In this document: positions 56,330 to 64,000 of the stretch, piece by piece
Numbering within the stretch: the stretch's first letter is position 1
Layout: every line of letters starts with the position of its first letter
Assembly (NCBI GenBank): GCA_034231615.1
Contig: CM067298.1
Location: 26,802,528-26,866,527, forward strand
Reading direction: 5' to 3'
From: Meghimatium bilineatum
Lineage: Eukaryota > Mollusca > Gastropoda > Stylommatophora > Philomycidae
DNA length: 64,000 bases
The notes under the pieces: model-generated
Seen by the model: the letters and a program-made list of their open reading frames with translations, nothing else
Databases searched by the model: none
Told to the model about the DNA's origin: nothing
Translations under genes and position numbers: made by a program

Positions 56330-57295
56330 GATTTCCCATGCTAGGTCTGCTGAGTACAATACCAAGTCTGGTGTGGATGTGTTGGAGGATCTGTTGGCTT
56401 ATTAAGCAATAGAATACATTTGTCAGTCTTGCCAGCCTTGAAGATATTCTCGCTCTTTTATCCAATGATCATAACCTCAGCTCTGTGAATGGATGCTAAA
56501 ATCTCCACATACTATCAGTCTTCCTCTGTGCTGTATTGTATCCAGGGAAAGGGGCTGATCAATTGGATAATAGTAATTTAGTAAGTGGAAGTCTTGTGTT
56601 TTTGGTCTTTAGCTGAAGGACCTGGTATTCCGCTCCTTCATGCATAGTTCAGTTTGATGTGTGCTGATATTATTTTTGACTAGTGTAAGTATACCTCCTT
56701 TTCTTCTGTCTATTCGATCAGCTCTAAAGCACTGATGACTTGTAATTTTTAAAGCTACATCTATGCTGAGGTGTGCCTCTTGTATGCAGCAAATGCTGAC
56801 CTGTTCCTTAAGAAGGGTGTTCTCTAATTCTAATTTCTTGCTAAAGCCACCTTTTTGCCATTTACACCTCAGCATTCCAGTGCATTATTGTAAGTGGTTT
56901 CTCATTGATTGTTAATATTTGTTGGTCAGTGATATTACTCTTGTGCCTCCTGGCTCCACAAGGCAATCGAGAAGACCTCCAGTCGCTGGGTTGGGCCCTT
57001 TCGAGGTATATGGCCCAGTGCTACTCCTGCCTGGTTAGTCGTCACATGCCTAGCACCATAATGGAGTAATGCACATATAGACATTAATTTGTTATATTGC
57101 TTGACATTCTTGTTGTTGCGATGCGCTTTTGGCCAAATGTTGTTGACTTCAGCACCTTTACTTGCTAGGCAAGACTGTGGCCCTGCCCGAATGAGGGATG
57201 GCCCGACCAGTTCTAGTTTCCAGCCTCTGCTGACTGGACTAAACCTTCTCCTCGCCAAGGAGCTGGTCTCCATGGGGAATAATACTACAATTTCA
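56330..57295 (-). mobile_element. LINE 5' part: endonuclease domain and upstream region
   Basis: The minus strand at 56880-56609 encodes KLELENTLLKEQVSICCIQE, then AHLSIDVALKITSHQCFRAD and RRKGGILTLVKNNIS. This is the start of an APE-type endonuclease (exonuclease-endonuclease-phosphatase fold), with the conserved IQE and the R-x-D-R-x-x-G-G motif before a V-x-N-x-I. Downstream, 56330-56600 has decayed pieces including LLNKPTDPPTHPHQT, which follows the G-D-F-N box in such enzymes. Upstream, 56935-57273 is GC-rich and open for 112 codons, probably the element's 5' UTR or ORF1 end. It is the only LINE 5' portion in the window. Which 3' family it belongs to is unknown. Confidence 0.78.
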
Positions 57296-57719
57296 TAAAC
57301 GTTTAACTGTTAAATTTATATCTCGTTGCATATAATCTCAACACAACGAAAGAAAAATATTGCATTCTAATTACTTCCTTTGACCAATGTTACAACAAAT
57401 GAACGGCATATGCCATCAATTACTGTAACATTTCTTTTCCACATAAAATCAAATCATAACTATCTTAAAAACGACATTCGTAGAGACTGCTGCGATAAAT
57501 CCGTTCAGTCTATATAATAATTAGTTATAAATATTTAACGTGGTTATGAAATAATCCACTTATGCCAATTGTGAAGACCATACGCTTAGTGATTACGAAG
57601 ATGATAGACAATATCGGTGTTGAACTATTGATGAACGCACTAAAGTAAGATATGTAACAAAATAGCATGACATTTCTAATGTGAATATACGAGTGACTGG
57701 AGATTTTCGGGCGTATTTT

Positions 57720-58180
57720 TTGTGATGTGGTATAGGAATGGAAGCAGCCAAACAAACCAAGCTGAATGTTTACAGAGCATGAGGCTTCCAGTGCTGTTAT
57801 ATGCTGGTGCAACATGTACCATGTAAATACGACATGCTTGATAGCTTTATCACTTCCACACAACTTGTATTAGAGAAGTGATGGACATCAGATGACGGGA
57901 GAACATTCCTGATATCAGAGTCCGTGACAGAGTTGGTATTCCTAGAACCGATAATATTCTGAAGAAGTCACATGTTCGTCAGGAATATCATATCCAGTAA
58001 TATACGAAGGGGATGCGTTCTCAACAGATCATAAAAAGAAGCGCCACAGCGACTCGTTAAAGTCTTCATTGAAAGCATGTTGCAGAAACATAGGAAGAAG
58101 ATGCACGAAACAGTTCTAGCCGTCGCTATACGGTGAAACTAGGTGTAGAATCTTGTGTAAAAGAAGAAACACGGAAACTC
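57720..58180 (+). mobile_element. LINE C-terminal fragment
   Basis: The plus strand reads RLPVLLYAGATCTM, SFHTTCIREVMDIR-like FHTTCIREVMDIR, then RENIPDIRVRDRVGIPRTDN and ILKKSHVRQEYHIQ. This is the L-L-Y-G-S-E-T-W, F-H-x-x-C-L-R-x-I, I-P-x-x-x-V-x-x-R-x-G and L-x-x-x-Q-x-R-W-x-G-H series of LINE proteins, with several in-frame stops. The sequence decays after about 58180. Confidence 0.75.
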
Positions 58181-58184
58181 AACA

Positions 58185-58890
58185 CCAGAAACTAGCTAGA
58201 AAGAATATATTCAACATTATATGCCTATCCCGATTGTCTAATGACACTAGGGACTAGGAAATGACTTACTAGACATTTCTGAACTCATACAATGACATAA
58301 ATCTCATTGAATTTCAGAATAGGATATGACAATTAGTAATCATCAGTTATGAAGCACCAACAACACATTCTTGCTTATTTTGATGCAAATAACAATTTAT
58401 ATTTATATTTAGAAAAAAAGTTTGAAATGTTTGAATAAAATGTAAGAATGAATGTTGATCTACAGACTTGATAGTCCACAACAATATTATTACGCTATGG
58501 CGGAACTTTCAGTTAAACGTTTGTTAATTCGCTTTAAAGAACGCGCGTCTTTATTGGAAGAAGTTCGTAGGCAAGATCTCATAAGAGGTCGAACGCTTGT
58601 ATTTGATCCTATATGTAAAACCCAATTTTATCCCTAATTTCTCAGCTGCTTAGACACCACTAGAAACCACAATATTAGTCTCCTTCAACATAAACTCTAC
58701 GATACAATATAACAAATATTTCTTTCAATTTTTATCATTTTTAGAAACATAATTTATGTTTACATCAACTTTATGATTCCTTAATGAGCCTGATCTTGTA
58801 TGGATACTTTGTGTTTGTTGTCAATGTTATTTGATTGATCATAATTCCCATCAGTTTTTAAGATTTTGCTAAACATGCGTACATTTCATT
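58185..58890. other. Sequence without recognised feature
   Basis: AT-rich DNA with a 61-codon frame at 58452-58637 (MAELSVKRLLIRFKERASLL). It has a coding-like composition but no known domain. Confidence 0.4.
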
Positions 58891-58894
58891 TTAG

Positions 58895-58960
58895 TCGCTA
58901 TGCTGCGCTGGTGGGCCACGCGGTTCTGTTTGAGAATCACTGTTTTAGACTTTCAAGAGT
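58895..58960 (-). mobile_element. Possible hAT-type MITE end
   Basis: The minus strand reads ACAGTGATTCTCAAACAGAA and then CGCGTGGCCCACCAGCGC, like the CAGTGGTTCTCAAAC and GGCCCAC ends of hAT-derived elements. Partner end not found. Confidence 0.4.
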
Positions 58961-58969
58961 TCGCTCTCA

Positions 58970-60550
58970 AAGTATATTCTCAGTCAGATTTCACTAGATC
59001 AATAACGAGTTTTCGTAAGTACCGCTTTTAATGATTATGCTTCTGTTAATGTTGAGAGCACGAAAAACCCTAAGACTATAGGAATTTGGTATCTAATATG
59101 ACAAGTAGCAGAATGGTCTCATGAAATGCATCATGAAACAAGTGTACAAACTGTGTGACGTATTCTTTGTAAATAGTGGACCTCACCGCTTCTCTTCAGT
59201 AATCAGGTGTTCCTGAAGCGCTGAAACTTTGTTCTGATTCATTTTTCCTTATCATTTCTACTTTCTACTCTAAAATGGAAACATGGCAGATATATCAGTT
59301 TCTGGATAGTTGTCGCAAGTTCAGAAATAACGATTCCAATATTATTATTATTTTTAATTGTATTTTTATTTTTAACTCTCATTGTTTGTATGCTGCACAT
59401 TTTCACTGTACTTTTTTCGCTGCTACCTAATTTTCAAATCGTTCAGTTTTATTGAAATAATTACACGTAGTTTTCTAGCTACAATGGTATTTCATTATGT
59501 GTTTGTTCCCCCGATTTTGATCAAACGATTTAGTCGAAACGTCAATTCATTGAAATTTATTCAATTTATAACTTCTATTCAGCAAATATAATTTTTTTTT
59601 TTTAAATATATGTATTTGCTAATGTGTACACAATTTAGTTTTAAGCAAACTGTCCTACTGTATACAGTAATATTTAGATTATCTTTCAGTGTATGACTTG
59701 ATCTAAGATTCATATTATGTATATAACTCTATACCTTCGACCTATGGTCTTTCCGGAGTGCAGAGATGACAATCCATGAACTAACAAAACGCAAATCTGA
59801 TTGTAATATGATTTATTTAGCTGAAGTACTTTTGTATATAATTCATGTTATGCTGCAGACGAGAACCCACTGGTTCGAAAATTGTACTACCACTACCTAA
59901 CCAAGTCTACGCTGATGATTGCAATCACAAGCAGATTCAAATACACAATTTTTAATACTATAGAAACCAACGTTATTTTCAACAACGCTGAAACAACAAC
60001 GACAGCGGAGCCGAGCAAACATTTGGAGAACAAAAAAGAGAATATAAATGTTTGTCTGGCTTCCCCTGCAGCTAGCGTAGTCATGTTAGAAGCATCCCTC
60101 CGTGTTGACCTTTTCCGTAGATCCAAGAAAAGGTCCTCACCATAAACATAATGGATAGATTCCGTTACATATATCGCTAATGTGGCAGCAGGAGACAAGT
60201 GCGGGTAAGTTCATTCAGTTTAGTCGATTCCACCGCAGTCACTAGAGTAAAAACGATAACAGATACACACAACAATGTTTTGATTTGAAAAGTGAACATT
60301 TCTGATATCTTGTGCTATAAAATATGTGTACCCACTCATTCCCTATCAGTATTCATGAATTGCGTTATTTCGGATGTATGTGACTGTAAAATATATATCG
60401 GAATCATTGATAACAATGTAAAAACTTTATATATATATTCTCAGCACAGTAAAATCTTATTTTGAGAAGAGCATCATAAACCTCAGTAAATCAATCTATT
60501 GTATAATGTCTTTCCCCAAGTGAATGATAGTTGATATTTCAATCTTACTC
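58970..60550. other. Sequence without recognised gene
   Basis: The region 59880-60200 is open on both strands (87 codons plus, 101 codons minus) and is followed by GCGGGTAAGTTC at about 60205, which resembles a splice donor. Neither translation matches a family I know. An exon cannot be excluded, but I do not claim one. Confidence 0.3.
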
Positions 60551-60559
60551 GCCGTTATG

Positions 60560-60960
60560 GGCAGGAGCGGAAAAATTGGTTTTCCTTCCAATGCCAGATA
60601 TGTCGTTCTCGTTGCGTTTAGCCTATGTTTGTTCAAAGTTATTTTGATGTTTACCTTTAGCTCTATATCCGGATATTGTTTTGTTATACTCTCTTAATAG
60701 TATTTCGTTTCGATTCATTCTGGTAACGTGACCGAATTTTACTTTGTCTTTCGATATGTTCAATGCATGATATTATACCCACTATTTTCCTAATTTATGC
60801 ATTTCCTATTGTAACTGTAACTATAAAAGCCACTGCAGCTTTTAACAGACACTTCATTGAACATGTAACGATTTTATTTTCTGCGAGAGACTTATTTTGC
60901 TAAAGACCATGTTTGACATTGATAGCAGAGTCCTGGTATAAAATGTAAATATATTATGTG
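60560..60960 (-). mobile_element. RTE-like LINE, decayed C-terminal fragment
   Basis: On the minus strand the readable pieces are SAINVKHGL, KIVTCSMKCLLKA, RKIVGIIH and ERQSKI, in the order found at 38990-39390 (CQTCSLTKT, TVCEMRCL, NEDIRKK, IEKQQNKW). Many breaks. This is one of the oldest-looking LINE copies here. Confidence 0.5.
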
Positions 60961-60964
60961 GCTT

Positions 60965-61775
60965 TTGATTTTCATCTTGATCATTTGATGCAGATGAAAG
61001 TTTGTAAGTCACTGTGTGTCTCGGTAAATAAAATGAAAAATAAGCGCAACAGAACACAAGCAACACAAAAACAAAACAAAATATGAGACATTTAATTTTT
61101 TTTTATTTAACCAATAACAAAACAAGCCGTTTTCTTTTTCACACACAAAAATCACTTGTCTTCTATGTTCAATTTGGAGAATTACGCATGAAAATAAACA
61201 AAAAATGCATCCACAAGAAAAAATCAAAAGTGAGATAAATGTCGAACTGCACAATTTAATCACATAAAATTATAAATTTAAATAGCGCAAGAAAAAAGAA
61301 AGAACACACTACGATGAAAACAGATTCTAAAACTTCATCTAACTATCAGGATACCCCCATAGTGACGAAATCAGAATTTATACACACACAATCGATATAA
61401 AAAAGAAGTAAAAAACCACAACTTCACACTCGAACCGCTAAGTAAGTCAAACAGCAGAACATTGATTTCATTAACACAAAATTTGTCTTAGGACTACCGA
61501 CAAAAACTATATAAATAAAGGTCCATCACAGAAATACCAAATTAAATAGCTAAGAAACAAATACACAATCAGCAAGAAGGCAACGGATGATATAAGACAA
61601 TGATTCTTCTCAACAGACATTACTGTGCTTAATTTAAATTCAATAAGACAAGAATTCAATGCAAACGTAAAGTCACAAAATGCACGCGTATCTCAGCATT
61701 ATACTGCGTAAAATCCGCAAGTTATACATTAGAAAGAAATAATATGAATAGACGAATAAATGCCTGACAAACAAG
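60965..61775. other. Sequence without recognised feature
   Basis: Very AT-rich and A-rich DNA. No repeat or gene signal. Confidence 0.5.
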
Positions 61776-61780
61776 TAAAT

Positions 61781-61900
61781 GATAATATAATATAGAAGCA
61801 TCGAGTATTTATTATAAAAGAAAAATCATAATGCAGAAACGGAATTTGAATCAGATCCGTTCAGATGGCTCCCAATCGTCACGCAACTTGAGTCAGCATT
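61781..61900 (-). repeat. tRNA-like SINE, tail type A
   Basis: Minus strand: GTGACGATTGGGAGCC, GGATCTGATTCAAATTCCG, TTTCTGCATTATGAT, then ATACTCGATGCTTCTATATT. Same order as 62011-62127. Confidence 0.6.
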
Positions 61901-62010
61901 AATAAGTGCCAGAAGGTCTCAATATTAAAACTACAAAATTAAGCCTACCTGTAAACATAAATAACACATAAATATAAGCAAGGTTACTCCAGATGTGACA
62001 TGAGTAAATG

Positions 62011-62127
62011 AATAATACAATATAGAAGCATCGAGGATTTATCATTCAAGATCACAATGCAACAAACGGGATTTAAACCAGGCTCGCTCTGGTGGCACCC
62101 ACTCGCTTCGAAAATTGAGTCAACACG
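62011..62127 (-). repeat. tRNA-like SINE, tail type A
   Basis: Minus strand: GAAGCGAGTGGGTGCCACC, AGCCTGGTTTAAATCCCG, TTTGTTGCATTGTGATCTTG, then TCCTCGATGCTTCTATATTG. It lies about 110 bp from the previous copy in the same orientation. Confidence 0.65.
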
Positions 62128-62370
62128 TTTTTTGTCTTCAGCTATACCTCATCCCTAAAAATATGCGATTTTTGTCAAGAAATTCAACGTATAAAAATCT
62201 CAAGCTGTTATGAATATGTACCGGTTGATCGACACACAGACAACAACAATAATACGAAGAGTGCCCAGTATTTAAATTCTCAGAGAAGCACAAATATTGA
62301 ACTTTAGTAAGTGACAGAATGCCTCAGTACTACTATGACAAAATTAGGCATATTTCAATACGGAGCGAAA

Positions 62371-62473
62371 CGCGTTGACTCAAGCTGCGAGGCGATTGGT
62401 TGCCATCTGAGCTTACCGCGTTCAAATCCCGTTTGCTGCATTATGATATTTCTTTAACAAACAAGTAGAAGAG
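62371..62473 (+). repeat. tRNA-like SINE, best box B
   Basis: Plus strand: GACTCAAGCTGCGAGGCGAT, TGGTTGCCATCTGAGC, CGCGTTCAAATCCCG (a good box B), then TTTGCTGCATTATGATATTT and AACAAGTAGAAGAG. It is inverted relative to the two neighbouring SINEs and its tail resembles the copy at 1385-1462. Confidence 0.65.
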
Positions 62474-62914
62474 AACATCAAAAATGTAACCAACTGAACT
62501 GAACATTCTTACATGTATATCTATCCAACCAGATGCAAAACACCAAAGTCAAGAGCAATAATCTAACGAATTAAAGACACCAGCGGAGATAAAGACAATT
62601 GTACGCCGTGCACTCTTATCAATGAAGCTATCATTGCCCGGTCTAGCTTTTGTGTTCGGTAGCGATTCCCTGGTGTCAGAGAAAACAAGGACTGACGCCG
62701 AGTGCAACCCTGAAAGGTCTTGGAGTCATTAGAACATGTTTCAAAGCAAGACTAGGTCTTAAGAGGTACCACATGTTAGAAACGGTCCATATGTCCCGTG
62801 CTTGTCCTTACTGCCTTCGCTTTTTGTCTGCCGCCTTTCCAGAACTTTGGATATATTTTTCACTGCAAACAAAAGAAAAATTTGGTTTACAGTTTCACAG
62901 ATTCATAAATATAG

Positions 62915-62917
<3 letters not shown>

Positions 62918-62950
<33 letters not shown>
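62918..62950. repeat. (TA)n microsatellite
   Basis: About 16 TA units followed by GAGAGAG. Confidence 0.92.
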
Positions 62951-62957
<7 letters not shown>

Positions 62958-63029
62958 TTATGTCCAATTGTTGCTGTTATATCTTCTTCAGGACGTAGTG
63001 ATCAATATAAATGTTTTTGGTCACAGTGA

Positions 63030-63195
63030 TTTATGTTAGCATTCGTTCTCAAACTCCCATCTGATCTCTCTTATAGCAGGACATTGGTCCAATTAGATTT
63101 CCAGCAGGATGTAGTCGAGAGAACAGAAATGCGTGGTGTCACCGGTTTATTTGCTCGAATGGCCCGACAAATGCGACTTTGACGTTGGTGTTACA
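63030..63195 (-). repeat. SINE-like family Z, partial copy with internal insertion
   Basis: GCATTCGTTCTCAAACTCCC, an extra stretch of about 50 bp (GATCTCTCTTATAGCAGGAC), CAGCAGGATGTAGTCGAGAG, GCGTGGTGTCACC, then GGCCCGACAAATGCGACTTT. The extra stretch is shared with 21020-21190, which marks these two as a subfamily. Confidence 0.55.
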
Positions 63196-63261
63196 ATTTT
63201 GTAGACAATATAAATACATTCAGTAGGTAGCCATTACTTTCTGTATGGTCTAGATGATTCG

Positions 63262-63335
63262 GATAGTTGCTTGCGACCGGGTTTGAACCTGGTACATTGG
63301 CTGTCTGAGACGCAATCTGTACCGTCCCATCACAA
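63262..63335 (-). repeat. tRNA-like SINE head, separate type
   Basis: The minus strand reads GATGGGACGGTACAGATTGC, then CAATGTACCAGGTTCAAACC and CGGTCGCAAG. The box B GGTTCAAACCC is perfect and could form a T-arm. The rest does not fold into a convincing tRNA, and the head differs from the GAGGCGATTGG type. Confidence 0.4.
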
Positions 63336-63339
63336 AACC

Positions 63340-64000
63340 GGATATGGTTAAGACACACTTTTCTGAATACAAACTTTATTTAGAATATAAAGCATAACAA
63401 CATAGACGTCTGTGATCACGATATGAATTCAAATTCTGAATTATTCCCTGGAAACTTTTCTTTAATACTGTTTTATCCTGCACGACTAAATATATGCGAA
63501 TTCCAGATTACGATTGCTAAAAAAGTGGTGTTCAACGTCACCACTATCGCAACACACCATGGCCATCAAGAACAGCTAACTAATGGCGAGATGTGGCTTA
63601 AGTATTGTTGAACGAATGCCACGTCTGGTCAGGACCGCAACACTTGGAAGAACAAAACGTATGCTCTAGCGTGATTGTATCTGTTCTAGATAGAGGCAAT
63701 TAGCCAAGAAACTCAAACAAGCAATTAGGAAGCCAACTCCCAAAAACACAACGACAATGTAGCTCACGTCTTTAACGTGTTATCTTATTTGCCAGGTGAT
63801 GGACAGTCAGGTAATTTGAGCGCATGACAATATGCCCCGGAACTACAACATATACTCGTAATAATATATGTATAACTCATGGTATCTAAGAAAAAGTCGG
63901 TATAATCACGTATCATGTGTCTACCTACTTCAAAATGTGGACGAAGTGTGATGTTATGCGTAGCTTCATTGCAAGTTTGTTAAAGTGCGCACTGTTTTTG
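63340..64000. other. Sequence without recognised feature
   Basis: A 62-codon frame at 63423-63611 has no recognised domain. Otherwise plain sequence. Confidence 0.5.

Noticed and set aside
59882-60215. Possible host exon ending at a GTAAGT donor
   Set aside because: Both strands are open for about 90-100 codons without any recognisable domain, and the frame leading to the donor is not the long open one. I kept it only as an unexplained stretch.
62415-62435. Functional tRNA gene
   Set aside because: Box B is good, but the acceptor and anticodon stems do not pair, and the same sequence recurs with tails at many sites, which is SINE behaviour. The tRNA-like heads at 25826 and 63262 were judged the same way.

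Overview
The window is AT-rich animal DNA (introns or intergenic) in which I could not support any intact host gene, rRNA, functional tRNA, CRISPR array or bacterial-type operon. It is a graveyard of retroelements set in an unusually dense field of tandem repeats. The mix of RTE-like and RNase H-bearing LINEs, Penelope-like elements with a GIY-YIG endonuclease, tRNA-like SINEs, long (TA)n tracts and many minisatellites suits an invertebrate, most likely a spiralian such as a mollusc. That placement is inference; nothing in the window fixes the species.

Layout. 0-12 kb: SINE copies, a Penelope-like element (PLE) C-terminus, an RTE-like LINE split by an RNase H LINE (here called family W), and a 5'-truncated reverse transcriptase/RNase H LINE bounded by a perfect 10-bp target-site duplication. 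12-21 kb: LINE 3' ends, SINEs and minisatellites, ending in a 1.9-kb array of a 22-bp unit. 21-30 kb: mostly featureless AT-rich DNA with one LINE C-terminus (24.3 kb), a PLE remnant (26.7 kb) and a GC-richer block (27.4-28.5 kb). 30-39 kb: minisatellites, a W-family LINE with a 150-bp (TTAG)n tail and a third PLE copy. 39-48 kb: several RTE-like fragments, a two-unit minisatellite and another W copy. 48-64 kb: a 36-bp minisatellite, RTE-like fragments, a LINE endonuclease domain, and a cluster of three SINEs near 62 kb.

Main observations. (1) All three PLE remnants carry, about 190-250 bp past the end of the coding region on the coding strand, a motif resembling the stem II and CGAAAC half of a hammerhead ribozyme. 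(2) Several unrelated LINE ends stop inside their own simple-repeat tail, the tail unit supplying the stop codon: TAA in (CTAA)n, TGA in (CTGA)n, TGA in (TGA)n. (3) A tRNA-like SINE head occurs with at least two different 3' tails. (4) A second SINE-like family (here called Z) has a 3' end resembling that of the RNase H LINE at 9.9-11.8 kb. (5) A short repeat with a C-tract and GTTGAC motifs recurs at six or more places. Family letters W, Z, G, Q and Y are labels for this report only. All homology statements come from reading the window itself; no database was consulted.
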